Positions 32,988-45,640 of a stretch of 64,000 nucleotides of DNA are shown piece by piece. The position numbers were made by a program, and so were the translations under genes. Where the stretch lies: the NCBI GenBank assembly GCA_963971425.1, contig OZ020520.1, positions 26,120,754 through 26,184,753 on the forward strand, in the 5' to 3' direction. The DNA is from Bryoerythrophyllum caledonicum. Lineage: Eukaryota; Streptophyta; Bryopsida; Pottiales; Pottiaceae. The notes beneath the pieces are model-generated. The model ran no database searches and was not told the DNA's origin. It saw only the letters and a program-made list of their open reading frames with translations. Positions within the stretch are counted from its first letter, which is position 1, and the number at the start of each line of letters is the position of its first letter.

Positions 32988-33950
32988 TTAGATGAGGAAG
33001 CCATGCTCCATGTCATATTTGAGGTTGTAATAGGTCCGAAGAGGGCAAGGCTCCAGCACACCAGCTTCTACGCCCTCGTTTCGATGCTCGGCGCACAGCC
33101 AAGCAACCGAACCCTGTTTATATCGAGGATAATCACCTTGCTCAGTGGTTGTGTAACGAACTCGGAGCAAACCGAACCACTTAAAGATGCTTTCGTCTTC
33201 AAAGTAGTTGCGAAGCCACTGTGTCGCAGTATCCTCCGTTTCCGACTGCAATTCCACACCCTCCATTTCTTCATTTGCAAGGTTGGTTTGGACGTCAGGC
33301 TTCTCAAGATCCTTCATGGCCCGCAAGTCCCACAGATACTCACCCAAAGCGGGCAAAGACACACACTCTAAATCGGTGATGCTAGTGGCCTTGTTCAAAG
33401 CGTTTTGCACTGCATGTAACCCAGAAACTAGAAACGGCTTCATTTTCTCCAAGTCTTCATTTTTCAACTTCATACAGTATGCAACCTTGAACCACCTTGT
33501 CACAATGTGCTCATAACCTGGCTCCTCACAAAGCAAGAACAAATAACTCTCCTCACTCGCATCAAGTGGACTTAGTAATTTACGATGCCAGAAATTTGGT
33601 GACCTGAGAGCGACTCGAGGAACTTGGCGCATCTTTGAGTTTCTCACTCCGTACACAAAGTCCTGTAACTTCCTCAACTTCTCCTGTGCCTCAATAAGGG
33701 CTCTTGCGTCAAGCTCCGAGACCTGCATAATATGCTCTTGGAGAAGTCTCTCCAACTTCTCAAGCTTCCCACCCTGCCCTGATACCAATTCCGCCCTTGC
33801 TTTCACTCTTGCCTCCGTCACAGCCATCCGCTTCGCCTTCCGTTTGGCCTTCGGTTCTTCACGTTCAGCAGCAATCTTCCTTTGAACATTCACAACATCA
33901 AATGCATTCGAGCTACTTACCTCACTTGATGCAAGCGATGAAAAAAATTG
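32988..33950 (-). pseudogene. Kinase gene K2, C-terminal module
   Basis: An open frame ending at TAA (32988-32990). It starts with a Ser-rich linker (SSLASSEVSSSNAFD), continues with a basic coiled coil (RKIAAEREEPKAKRKAKRM to LERLLQEHIMQ), then a region with LLCEEPGYEHIVTRWFKVAY, MKPFLVSGLHAVQNALNKAT and the end WFGLLRVRYTTTEQGDYPR, AWLCAEHRNEG. The same module occurs in K3, K1 and in part K4. I do not recognise it. The module itself is open here but the gene upstream is broken, so K2 as a whole is a pseudogene or a fragment still transcribed. Confidence 0.6.
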
Positions 33951-34151
33951 ATGCAGCAGTGTTTTAAACACTTCCAACACAACAAACATGTCTCAATTAG
34001 TTCACAACCAAGATATTTCAAAACAAAAACCAAACACAAACTCAAGCTTTAGGGGCGATTTTACAATCCAATTTTTGAATTTGATTCATCCTCAAATGGC
34101 AGCAAGAAAATGTTTTCATGTTGATATCTAATGAGCATTATAGGGATCTAC

Positions 34152-35033
34152 CTGGTTTTGGCCTTGACGCCAACAAGGAACTTGTCTCCAAGCCCGTGCT
34201 CATAAGCAGCATGTCTAAGAGCTCAGTGATTGTAGATGCCATCTTTGCATGGTCTGCCTTGTTCTCATACTCGACCATTGCCTGCTCATAAGCCTCATTC
34301 CAATCAACAAACTCCTCCGCTTCCATGTAATTGACACAATCCACATGTATCTTCACAGAACAAGTATTGCATCTGTAATACCTCGAATATCCAACTCCAC
34401 CACATTTGCCACAATGAAAACCTTTCTGCTCAACTATAGTCTATGTGAGGAGTCAAAGATGCAGAGGGGTTTCCAAGGGAGAATGATGCATGATGCATGC
34501 ACGTGAATTGAACAATCCTTTTGTGTACAAGTGTACCGGTACCCTTGGAAATCACCATTGCATAAGTTGCATGATGCTGGCTCACGAGGTGGAGATTGAA
34601 CCAAGGCCAGAGGGTGAAAATGATGATATTGAATGTTCACTTTCTGGGCATGCTTGGTGCAGAGTGCATGCACATTATAATTGCACTCTTTGCAATTGTA
34701 CACCCACTTGCTGCCTTGCAATGATTCTCCACAAATGTCACATGCAACGTGTGAGTTGTTGACATGATAATCTTCCACTAGAAGATGAAGGGGATCAGCA
34801 TGGAAAAACACTTTCACTTCATCCTTGATTTCTGCACAATCTTTGTGTGCATCAAATTGGCAAGTTGCACAATGATATACTTCTTCATCACTGACAATGC
34901 AGCAAATGTTACACTGAAAGCCACAAAGGCCATATGTTGCTTGAGGTAGGAGTTCCAATGATCCGCCACATAGACATGAAATTACTGACACCACATTTCT
35001 CCTCCCAATCCCATCTGCATCCACTGATTCCTC
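34152..35033 (-). pseudogene. Kinase gene K2, DC1 zinc-finger exon, broken
   Basis: The exon starts after TGTCTAG (acceptor at 35034) and ends at a CAG/GTAG donor (34152/34151). It encodes Cys/His-rich DC1 repeats such as HVACDICGESLQGSKWVYNC and YHCATCQFDAHKDCAE. Compared with K3 the frame is interrupted after CIFDSSHRL at about 34434, where K3 reads on through YLYRLQKGFHCGKY. The remainder (34356 downward: KIHVDCVNYMEAEEF) is in another frame. DC1 domains bind zinc and, in some proteins, lipids or partner proteins. Confidence 0.75.
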
Positions 35034-35237
35034 CTAGACATCCACACACCACATATCAACTAGTGTGTCATGAATTGTAGGACTCGATGCACATCCACGT
35101 CTATGGTTCAATACATTTCAAACAAATACTAGTCTACCATCAATTTGCATCAACATGTCATCAACTTGATATAACCAAGTAACAAGTGCTCTTCCACAAG
35201 TGTCGAAAAAAACTTAATGGTATAAACGACCAAGTAC

Positions 35238-36931
35238 CTCCACTTCATCCACTGTAGTCAACTCCACCTCGTCAACTTCATCACTACTACCATCTCCAAG
35301 CAATTTTCGGACTGAATATTGCTCTATAACCTTCGCTCGGATGAAACGAAAGCCTCCATCAAGATCCATTGCTTGAGAGTATTCATGAAAAGAGGAAAAT
35401 CCTCCCAACAACTTGAATTGAAGGGTTTCCAACCTTGTGCATATCTCAACAAAACCAGGCCTCGAGGTAGGGTCTGTATCCCAACAAGCTTGCAACAGTC
35501 CAACTAATTCTTGTGGGCAATCTGCGGGGAGCTCGGGTCTCGTTCCATTCACTAGCTCACCATATAAGGAACCCACCCCAATATCCCCAAATAGCACCTT
35601 TAGAGACAAAACATGTGCACAAGTCATCGCAAAACTAAACACATCTGCTTTGAACCATGACGTCCTCCCTTCACCATTAAGATGTGCCTTACGATAAACC
35701 TCTGGAGCCTTATACCGTGTTGTTCCAATACCATATCCTGACATGGTCTTCAACTTTGAAGCTTCCACTTTTGTTTTTGACATCCCAAAATCAACCAACT
35801 TCACACAATAATGGTCCCCAACATGTGGATTGGTCAACGTATTCACAACCACATTCAACGGTTTCAGGTCACGATGCGCAACACCTTGGCCATGCAAATA
35901 GCATACCCCTCGTGCCATTTGCACCATCAAGTCAACTGCAATGGAAAATGGAAAGCATTCATTTTTCTGCTCCTCAATCAATTTCAAAAGACTCTTCTCC
36001 ATCAGCTCCATAGCAATGAAACGCTTCCCCGCCTTCTCATTGCCACAACAAAAGAATTTCACGATACATGGGTGATTGAGATGTGCCAATATGCCTGCCT
36101 CCTTCAAGAATTCGGCATCATTTTCTATTCCATGGAACCCCTTCTTTGCACAACGTAGGTCCATCCATCTTGTTTTGCAAACCCCACTTGCACCTGATCC
36201 GGCTCCAAGAAAGCTACTTTCATTCCCCATGTTCCTCGTGGTTCCCTGTCCTTTGCCCAAAGGATTGCACTACCGGTGTGCAAAGCAGAGGCCTCCGATT
36301 GATCAGAAGTGTGCTTCAACTTCAACAGCAAGTAACTTGCCAAACACTGCTTCAGCGTTCTTATAGCCGGTACTTTGGAACTGCTAGGTTCGTTGGCATA
36401 GTCTTTAAGTCTCTTCGCAAGGTCATCTTGATCGTGTAGAACATCAACTTCCATAGCAGGTGAAAACAAAGAAGACAACCGAAGATCTTCTGGAAAACCA
36501 TTTGAGCTTGCACTTGAGCTTTTGGCTTGCTCATAGATGACATTGTAACACAACCCAATGTCCAACAGAATCTGCCGAAAAGCATTCTCATTCTGAATCT
36601 GGAAAACTGCTGCTGTAGGCCAATCCTCTCCTCCGCAGATACTCACCAATGCTTTGGCCTTCTCCACATGTCGATACAACTTTTCCAAGCCAGGTCGGAA
36701 GATATCAGTAGATGCTCCGCCATGTGACACTAGCCTTCGAATGTTTGGCATGATTTTTAGAAGCAGCTTGGATGAAAGATCCTCGCATTGTCTCTGGTTC
36801 AGCAAATTCCCACGATTTGCAAAGTCTTCAACAACCCGAATGTTTTCTGTACAGAGGTCCAGGTAATCTACCTCAACCACCGCGGACTTTTTTAGTTGAA
36901 TCCCCAGCTTCGATATCATGTTTCCGGTCAT
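35238..36931 (-). pseudogene. Kinase gene K2, N-terminal helical domain and kinase domain, frameshifted
   Basis: The N-terminal half (36931-36125) begins MTGNMISKLGIQLKKSAVVE, and the kinase half (from 36260) carries FLGAGSGASGVCKTRW, HRDLKPLNVVVN, VDFGMSK and TTRYKAPEVYRK. In K3 the two halves are one frame; here they overlap in different frames around GTWGM, consistent with a 2-base difference (GGAATGATAAGTAG in K3, GGAATGAAAGTAG here). Together with the stop in the DC1 exon this makes K2 a recent pseudogene. The kinase motifs themselves are still intact, so decay began recently. Confidence 0.8.
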
Positions 36932-36959
36932 GTACTCGTGTGATACTCTAACGCCTTAG

Positions 36960-39110
36960 CCCATGGAGAGCCTTCGAAACAAGTATGGCTCAAAACCTGT
37001 ATTTAACGACTGTATGTAAAGGCACAAGTGATGCGTTAGACTTTAACCTCAGGCACCGTACTACAGAGTAAATTCCATGGACCAAATCCTAGATTGAGCG
37101 CTGAAATGCAGACTTGAAGTGATTCTCACTATCCGAATATAACAGTCCTCACAATGCTGCTTAGAACTTAGAGTTTACGAACAACCCTCTTGCAGTCTCG
37201 GCAAATTCACATTTGTATACAGTGGATGAGCGAAGCATACTACAGCTACCGAACTGTTGTGTTTATTCAAGAGAGGCATTAGGACTGCTACACCTCCTTG
37301 AAAACCAAGGTCAAGAGCAAGAGAGTCCACACTTTGCAGAAGTGATGTTAAACTTCACCTAGTTCAGTGCAGCGCCTGTTGACAACGTCAAGATCCCACA
37401 CAACACCCAACAATCGCCTCCTGACAACAAGCCCACTGCAAACCTCACGCCACCCACGCCGGACTAGGTTAACAATCTGCACAGTAATACGATCATTAGT
37501 GAGGAAAGTGGCACCATGGTTCTAGGTGTTGGCGAAAAAGTACCCTTGGCGCAAACAAGGCATCTGTTTCGAAAAATCTTTCAGAGCGATCTTGGTATTA
37601 GCGACGATTGAACTTCTTCCCTGGTCTCGCTCTCTCGCATGCATTCACTAGAAACAGAAGGGCTACCACGAGGAGAGGGTTTAACTCACATTTGCAAACA
37701 AGTAGCTCATTACACATCCCTGTAAATGGGGCTGACAGCAACTGTAAGATCGTCTCCGAAACTCTGCCTGCACATAATCAAGACAAAATCAAGACAACAG
37801 GCATTGTGAGTTCCATCTGCACGAGTGAGGAGGTAAAATGAAAACTAAATCCAGAGAATACATATCAGAAGCTCTATCCGAGTATAGAATGTTCTCAAGG
37901 CTGATTTCTTGCACTGCTGGCACAACTACAAAATGATGCATAAACGCCGAACTCCTCAATATATAGCCTTTACATAAGCCCTTTGCAAATATAAGCCCTT
38001 TACACATGTAAGCTCTATACATATATTACACGTACCCATCTGCTGCCTGTAATCAAGAGCTGCGTCACACCAACTAAAGTATCTTTCAGCTCAAGGAACA
38101 AAGTGGTGTACTTTCTAGAAATCCACACTTCTATTGAGTAGAAGACGACAGATTCATACAGCCGTTCACAAACCGTAGCACTTACCTTTCGTAGAAGTGA
38201 TACTTCTCATTGAGCGCCTGTTGGCGTTATCAGGCTCTTGACGAGCAGGAAAACTTCATGTCGATTTTCTCAGGCCCAGGGGCAGACCGCATGCGCATCT
38301 GCGTTTATCCCACGCATAAACCGACTTTCGCAAACCTTATGAGCCAACCCAGTCCCTCAAATCCTCCACGTCCTAGGAGCACGAACAACAACCGAAGCAG
38401 AGATCAAGCCCCCAATCCTGCCACATAAAAAGAGCACAAAGAACGCAATCGCGGTTCTGTAAAGAAGACCAGAAAACGGCAACCCCAAAACCATACTTAA
38501 GAGTGAGCGGAATCCAAGCTCCAGGTGTGGGAATGAAAACAATGAATCCATGAACATAGAAAGAATCCGGCGGATCACTACTCCGTCAACACCATGGCCT
38601 GCCAACTGAGACTACGTCAACGAACAACACACATATTTCATTTCGATTCAATCTTTCAAATCTCTGCTAGCTAGAAAGCCACGATTGAGAGCAAGAGAAC
38701 GAACCTTTTTCACAAGTGATGTAAGACTTCACGTAGTTGCGTGCGGCGCCTGCTGACAACGTCAAGTTCCCACACAGCAGCCGAAGCTCATGCCAACCGC
38801 CTCCAGACAAACTATATCTACCGCAGACCGAGTTTAGTGAAATCTTAGACCCAGCCCCTCAAACCCTCCAGGATCTACAGGCACATATTACAGCCGAAAC
38901 ACAGAAGACGCTCTGAGTCTACGTACCACTTTAGAGCGCAAGCAGACCACAGCCGGGTCTGTATCATCCTCGGCGAATGACGGCGCAAGAATGCTCAACA
39001 GACGGCGACAATCGACTAAGACTGAGCGGGATCCGAGCTCCAACTGCGAGAATGAAACCAACGAAACCCCCGAGCGGTACCATGGCTTACGCCATCAACG
39101 CTGGGTAGAG
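36960..39110. repeat. Duplicated 5' flank of kinase K2 (partner of 60700-63230)
   Basis: About 2.1 kb upstream of the kinase matches the flank of K3 closely. Within it, a sub-block recurs in diverged form at about 37320-37560, 38190-38300 and 38690-39110, marked by AAGTGAT...CTTC, GCGCCTG(T/C)TG and ACAACGTCAAG. No protein-coding frame is conserved between the two flanks. The stretch may hold untranslated exons or regulatory DNA. The K3 flank has about 360 extra bases near 60900-61310. Confidence 0.7.
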
Positions 39111-39879
39111 CCAAGCTATTTTTTTATAACAATCTGCAAAGTGATTTGATCACTATTGACGAAACTATACTACAGCGTGAGGAAAATCCGAGAGGCTCGT
39201 TTCCAAATAATGATTATATATTCTTTACATACAGTGAATTTTACACAACTTGCATTTAATAATTATCTGCAGTGTGTACAAGACCTTTATACAAACAATA
39301 TTGTTTTAATACCTCTTGATTTCATATCGTAAATGTTCAATATGAAATTTGTATGTTTTGTTTTTTGATATGAATTTGGATGGAGATGACAAAAGAACAT
39401 AATCATGTATTTCTCATATGACAGGAATGTGATATTGTAAATATGCATTTTGAAATACTATATAGTATACATAACAATGTTATATAGTACTTGTACATGT
39501 GAAACTTAATATGAAATGTATACGCAATATTTTGTAAACAAAAACAATATGAAATCTATATGCAATTATTCCAATATGAAGTTTGTATGAAAGTGATATA
39601 TCAAAAAAATTATTTGATTATCATATTGCAATCTGATGATCTTGTAGTGATATAAATCTAAAAAAAGGTATAGTATTCATACTAAATGTATATAGTATTT
39701 GTATAGGTAGAGTTTAGTATTGCATCTATATTGATAATTTAATATATAAAACATATAAATAAATAAAGAGCCATCTACAAATATAATATTTACATATTTC
39801 ACATTTAGGAATTTTAATGATTGTATTTCATCATGTATTTTGACCCATTTACATCATAAACTTTCTCATAGTATTCATA
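39111..39879. other. AT-rich spacer without a gene
   Basis: Very AT-rich sequence with repeated ATATAGTATT, TATGAAATNTGTATG and similar words. No frame longer than chance and no element ends recognised. Confidence 0.6.
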
Positions 39880-39883
39880 TTAA

Positions 39884-41004
39884 CCCCTAAAAGCCCAGGC
39901 ATTTTCCCTCATGAAACACTCCAAAACTGCCATCATCAACAAGTGGCATTGAAATCCAACATTACAGTCTAATTTTAGACTTTTAACCATAAAATCTTAA
40001 AATAGACACATATATGAACTTACAATAAAAATTTGGTTGCAATCCACCGCACGGATGTGAAGATTATAGCGTTTGAAATGCAAAGAAAAGTATTTTTCCC
40101 CCCTTGCCCGGCAAGGTCAGCCTACTTTGACTAGGTATATCTTCTAGTTTTTACATTGAAATGTGATAAAATCTTTTACCAATATGACTTATATGTTGTT
40201 AGCTATTTGTGTGCAAAATTTGAGGTCAATTCGAGGGGTAATAGATGTAGAAATACACACTTTAGTGAAAGGGGGTACAAAATGTTGATAATTACTACGT
40301 AAGTGATATGAAATTGTTTGTTTCATACAAGTTGTTGCATTTGAGAATCCCACTAGTGGAAACTTTCAATTTATTTTTTCACTAATTTTAGAAAAAGAAA
40401 CGACTAAAAATAGTAAAATCCATAATTTTCATGAATATATGGAATAAATAAAGCATTATGGGAAAGGGCAGTGCTTGAAATTGGGTGGCCTATTTGTCCC
40501 GCCCTCGTAGCTGGACGGAGAAAAATTTAAAAAAAAATTAAATTTTAAAAAATTAAAAAAAATGTTTTTTTTTTTTTTTGGCGGGCCCGCTTCTGGCTCG
40601 GGATGCTGGCAGGCCAGCTGACTACTGATTGTTTGCTGTTTTTTTAAAAAATTATTTTAACAACTCTTTTAATAATTTTCAATGCTTTTTCTACTTGGAC
40701 TTCGTGCATAGAAGTCTGGATTCCTTTCCTCGCACTTTCTGTCCCAAAATTCTGCCCCTTTTTCTCCTCAAATTGCATTGGTTGACATGGCTGCCCCAAT
40801 AGTCCAGAGTCCCCATTTTGACCTTTGAAGGCTAATAACTTTTGAACCAAGAGTCCAAAATCATATTTGAAAAATTCCCCACATAGATTTCTTAAAGGAC
40901 AATGCAGTGTAAAATTTTCATAAGAATCGGAGTATTTTTTCCACTCAAAGGTACATGCCCAAAATCCAAAACGTACTTCCCAAGTACACTTGGGCTCTTA
41001 GGGG
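39884..41004. mobile_element. TTAA-flanked non-autonomous element, 1.1 kb
   Basis: TTAA at 39880-39883 and 41005-41008 bound ends CCCCTAAAAGCCCAGG and CTTGGGCTCTTAGGGG, inverted repeats of about 15 bases with few mismatches. The right 150 bases match the right part of 27604-28467, while the middle is different and includes A/T homopolymers and a GC-rich GGCGGGCCCGCTTCTGG stretch. It is a second subfamily with the same ends. No gene inside. Confidence 0.8.
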
Positions 41005-41974
41005 TTAATGTATTATCAAAACAAAATTCAATGAAAACTTGTCATTAGCAAACACAAAAGTACCCTATGCTTCAGTCAATTGTGTACATAATTCATTCAC
41101 AGTGAAGAATGTCCAAATTTTTTGAAAAATTCAAGAGATATGAATAGTGATAGCCATAGGATACCTATGTACTACCTAGGTGGTACCCATTTTGTCCAAA
41201 CCATTGTGATTAGAAATATTAAATGATTTGGCAAGGAGGTGCCAAAATCCATTGATGCCTATGGTAGCCATTCCACCTACACACACATCATTGTTACCTT
41301 GTATAATATTTAGAATGGACAAAAAATTTGGCACACACTTCAACTACTAATAAATTACTGTAATTGCAGTGCATGACTGTGACTGTTACAACACTAATGT
41401 GACAAAGTTATATTATGATTGTGACAATCACATGTAGCTTGCAGTGCCTTGGAATTTGCCTTCCCACAGTTTGCCCGCGTTGACCACCTACCTGCACTGA
41501 ACCTGTAGGTAAAGGGTTCAATCCCAAGTAGGGTCACTTGCTGGGGTTAGTGGGTTTGTATCAGATGCTACGGTCAGCCAAAGAAGATATCATGGCTTTC
41601 TATTTTCAAATTATAGCAGTGCCTTTAGAGTAAATACTCTTATTTTAAATGATTTTAATTTTTTTAATATAATCCCATCTGGGCCGAGTTGCAGATGACC
41701 CCAATTTATTGTTGCTCCAAATAACTTGGGATCCCATCTTTGGTCTTCAGTCTTTAGTATTTACAGCAGGCTTCGACCCCTGCAAGAACCTTTCTCTGAG
41801 TGGAATCTAGCATTGTTCCACATCCAAACAGTGCACGCGACTAGCATGCCAAACGAATGTAGGATTCGGAGTGGAGGAAGTCAAGTGCATCGACGGTGAA
41901 AGACTCAGAACTGCACCACTGTAATGAGTTCACCGAACGACCGTTGGTTTCTACCGATGGTTGAGCATTGAAAG

Positions 41975-43513
41975 TTTGCCGCTTTGCACCATCTCGGACG
42001 TGGAGTTGGAGATGAGAGGCTAGCCTGGAGAGCGCGAAGCCAGAAGTTCTAGAGCAAAGGTTGCTGCAGAGCTCCGAAACGCCGCTCAGCAGTGTCTGAA
42101 GGCCGGACTTCGATGGTGTCTCCATGTCCAGCCAGTTCAGTCAGTTCTGCGAAAGGCGCCATCGCTGGAACATCTATCACGAGAGTGCAGGTGCGACAAG
42201 GCCGTCTTCACATGGTTTTGTCCGGTCTGGGGTTTCCCGACCAAGAGATATCGCCCTTCACGGTTGCACTGAATCGTGTATCACTAGATTAGGGCTCCCA
42301 CTTCATGTGACCTTACGGAATTCCGACACTTAACTGTCTTATTCCGATTGTGTGTTAGCATGTGAGCTATCATTCTAGCATATCTCTAAATTAGAAAATT
42401 CGAATGTAACGAAAACCCTACTTTCATGAAATACGTTTCATGGCAACTGTGAACGTTGTCTTCATGCATGCGGTTCTCCTGACATTTCTTATCCTAGAAG
42501 TATGTCCTCATGAGCCTCAGGCCTCTCTCTTATCGTCTATGTTACTTCGCAGGTACGGACAACACCGATGCTCCCGCGCTGCTCCTGCTGCCGGGGTTTG
42601 GCGTGGGTTTGTTTCACTAAGACCAGCAGCTGCGAGACTGGGGCGCGAGGCGGTATCCTTTGCTGTCGAAGCTCGTTGCATGGGGAGGGCTGCTTCCGGT
42701 TCCTGCGTTTGTGAAGGCCATCATTAGAGTTTGGTGAGTCTTTAATCTGTGATGAGGGAGCCTGATTCAGTCAGTGTTTCGCAGTTCAGTGAGTCACTCA
42801 GCTCAGCGCCTTCTTTTGCCGTTTCAGGTGGAATCTTCTTCGGAACCCGAAATTAATACAGCGAATGATAAAGCTTGTGTATGCAGACAGCTGAGATGTC
42901 GACGACAAGTTCATCCGGCAAATGGTAGAAGCAACCGATTATTCAGCTGCGTTTGCGGCATTTGCTTCCATACTGTTTGCTCTTCGAGCGCATACCGACT
43001 TCGGCCAAAACTTGATCAGGTTTTGTGCATTGTCTGTACTTATCTGATATCATATTCGTTATTTTGGGAGATTTCCAATCTCCCAATTTAATGATAGTTC
43101 AGGTCGAGTCAAACTAAACTGTAGACCTAAACTGTACCCGCATATATAATTAGGTGATAATTATCCCATTATAAATTATCAGCTAAGATAGTTTTCGATG
43201 TCCTGGTTCTGTTTGACAGACCCGAGTATCCTGAATGGTTCAAGCAAGCTTATGAATCACCATGAGGTCTCAGTTGTGTAGAAGAATATAGGCATTTCCG
43301 CAAGCGAGCAAGGCTGATCAACGGCGTGGAATGAGAAGCTTGAAGGAGACGGGGACACCCAAGTGTCTGATGTATGGGAAGGGGGATCCCTGGGTGGTGC
43401 CATTCGACTGGGGCCAAAGAGCCAAGCAACGGAATGCAGATGCGGTCTACTACCAGGTTAGCTCTGGATGGCATTGTCGTCACCACGAAGCGCCAGAGGT
43501 TCTAGCTCTTTCA
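41975..43513 (+). pseudogene. Pheophytinase pseudogene B
   Basis: Exon 2 (to about 42190), the exon 3/4 hybrid (about 42553-42733), exon 5 (about 42829-43019) and exon 6 (about 43336-43500) remain, in the same order and with the same hybrid junction as copy A. An in-frame stop follows GVGLFH in exon 3. Exon 6 shares with A an extra codon (VPFDWGQRA) and the change of SPAGHCPHH to SSGWHCRHH. Exons 1 and 7 are absent. Copy B therefore has the same history as A and no catalytic serine. Confidence 0.87.
43043..43178. mobile_element. Small insertion of about 135 bp in pheophytinase B intron 5
   Basis: Copies A and C lack these bases between CTTATC and AGCT. TTATC is found at both edges of the insertion, which may be a 5-bp target duplication. 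The interior contains a short hairpin (GGGAGATTTCCAATCTCCC) but no clear terminal inverted repeats, so the family is unknown. Confidence 0.4.
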
Positions 43514-43589
43514 CCTTCTTTGTTGATTTGTTTGGATGAGTTTTGCATTTCAGCCAGACATAACACACAACACCTAAAAATACTTCAAA

Positions 43590-44506
43590 ATTGTTGATTC
43601 TAGTGCAATGAGTAAAGAAGGGAGTTAAACCTTATATTTATCCTTTTGACCGTAGAATCTCCATTAAGACTTACTATGTAACATACTCACAGAATTTCAT
43701 ACACCTAGACCATACTCACTAAATTTCATACACTTTGACCGCACACATTGAAAGATTATAGTGTTTGAAGTCAAGAAATGGTTCACTTTCTTCTCTCCGT
43801 AGAGTGGATTTGCAGACTATGACTTCACTTGGTATTAAATTTTTGCACTACACAAGGTCTAAATCTTTTACCATTGTGTTAAGCATGATGTTAGTTCCAC
43901 ATACAAAAAAAATTTACAGGTAGAGGAGGGGTGTCGCATATACAAATCAAGTGTGCAAGGAGTAGAGGTTCAAAAATTGTCATTTCACGATTTATTTTTT
44001 GAGAAATTAATATGTTTTAGAACGATAATCTAAACGTTCCAGAAGAAAGTTTACACCACATATTGTTGTAGGAAAATGAAAAGTGGAAAATATGAAGATT
44101 TCTAGGTTTAATGTAGAAAAGATGAAGTTTTTTTCCCCGCTTGTCCGAAATTTGTAAAAATGTTTGACTTGAGTTAAAATGTTTTTTACCACTAGTGACA
44201 AGAATTTTTTTTATTGACATTTTCAAAGAAGGTAATATTCTCTACATGTATGAAAAATCTCAATGTCAATAGAGACTTCTAGAAAAAAATTGGAACTGCT
44301 CGGTCCGAGTCTCCATTTCTAACTTTGAGTGGTACCAACTTTCAAACCATGAATCCAAAAATAATAATATAAACATCTCCATGGAGCTCTTATCAAAGAA
44401 AATCTAGTATAAGAGTTTAAAAAATTTAAATTTTTTTTTAAAAAAATCAATTTCTAGGAACCTGCCCAAAATCCAAAATGTATACGTACACTTGGGCTCT
44501 TAGGGG
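43590..44506. mobile_element. TTAA-flanked element in pheophytinase B, left end deleted
   Basis: The body and right end (GGGCTCTTAGGGG then TTAA at 44507-44510) are the same insertion as in copy A. The left terminus and about 120 bases of the adjacent intron are missing: the exon 6 side joins at ACTTCAAAATT, a word present both in the intron and in the element of copy A, so a deletion between short direct repeats explains it. Confidence 0.75.
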
Positions 44507-45186
44507 TTAATGGATTAATATGTTAGAATTGACACTCTCGGCTGTTGGCAAGGTGGAATATCAATTGCCCCTAATGGATGGAGGGTGGAAAGAGTGACTT
44601 CATCGTCAAGCATTCCATAAAGTGGGAGAAATGAAATTTGTACTTGGATGAAATAACCCATTTTTAAAGGTTGTTCACTACACTAAAATTAATATTTCAT
44701 GTTTGCAACACTAATTACAAACTTGAACACTGAACGTCAATATCCCTACTAATGTAACAATCATTAAATGTCAACTTCAACATCAATTGTCAATATTGGT
44801 GACTTTTGTTGTTAAATTTGACATGATGAAACTTAGTGTTATATGATAGAGACTTGAAAGCAGCCAACTTCGATGGTGAAATGAAGAAAAGTGATTTGGT
44901 AGTGATTTATATACTTATTTGGTTACGTGCGGAGAGAGAGCTTAAATCTCAAAAACTCACTCCTGAACCTCCCACACACATCTATGAGGGAGAGAGAGCT
45001 CTTTGAAGCTCTCCCTACTAGTTCCATAGAAAACCTATCTTCATCCATCCAATGGATGAGAATTGAGCAAGGTGGACATTCATCCACCTGGTCATGTTCA
45101 TCCACTCGTGTTTGACCAATGGTCAAAAACAAAAACTACTACCTAGTCCCATAAATTCTAGTTCTCCACTTAACAATCAATAAGCA

Positions 45187-45640
45187 ATTCGAGTAACTTG
45201 GTGCAACTTAAGGTCATCACTCCATGCTCAAAATCCTATAACTTCCTCAGCTTTTCATGTGCCCCTACTAGGACTCCTACATCAAGCTTCGAGAACTGCA
45301 TATGTCTCCCTAAGTTCTCAAGCTTCTCACCTAGGTATCCTAATACCAATTCCACCCTTGCTTTTGCTCTTGTTGTCGTCATTGCCATCCTCATAGCCTC
45401 CCTTTTTCATATACATCAACAATCTTCCTTTGAGAATTCACATCATCAAAATTTCTATTTGAACTACTTGCCTTGCTTGATGCAAGTGATGAAACCACAG
45501 GCTGCATTCTCATGATTAATTCCAACACAACCACAAAAATTACATCATCAAATGTATTTGAACACCTTTCGCTTTATGCAAGTCATGAAACCAGAGGCTG
45601 CACTTTGATGACTACTTCTAAAACAACAAACACAGTGGTC
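45187..45640 (-). pseudogene. Kinase-gene fragment K4: start of the C-terminal module, partly doubled
   Basis: The minus-strand sequence matches the basic coiled-coil start of the C-terminal module in K2 and K3, for example the parts encoding QRKI, AMTTTRAKARVELVL and LRKLRKL. Many stops are present. At 45540-45640 the Ser-rich linker part occurs a second time, so the fragment itself was rearranged. Nothing of the kinase or DC1 region is attached. Confidence 0.65.

Larger units (their letters stand above)
41157..44850. repeat. Segmental duplication copy B (partner of 21978-28840)
   Basis: Collinear with copy A on both sides of the pheophytinase pseudogene. It lacks the hAT-like element of copy A and shows the single GTATCACT at 42278-42285, the empty site. 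It shares with copy A the internal deletion in the pheophytinase exons and the TTAA-flanked element in intron 6, so A and B split after those events. Confidence 0.85.
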
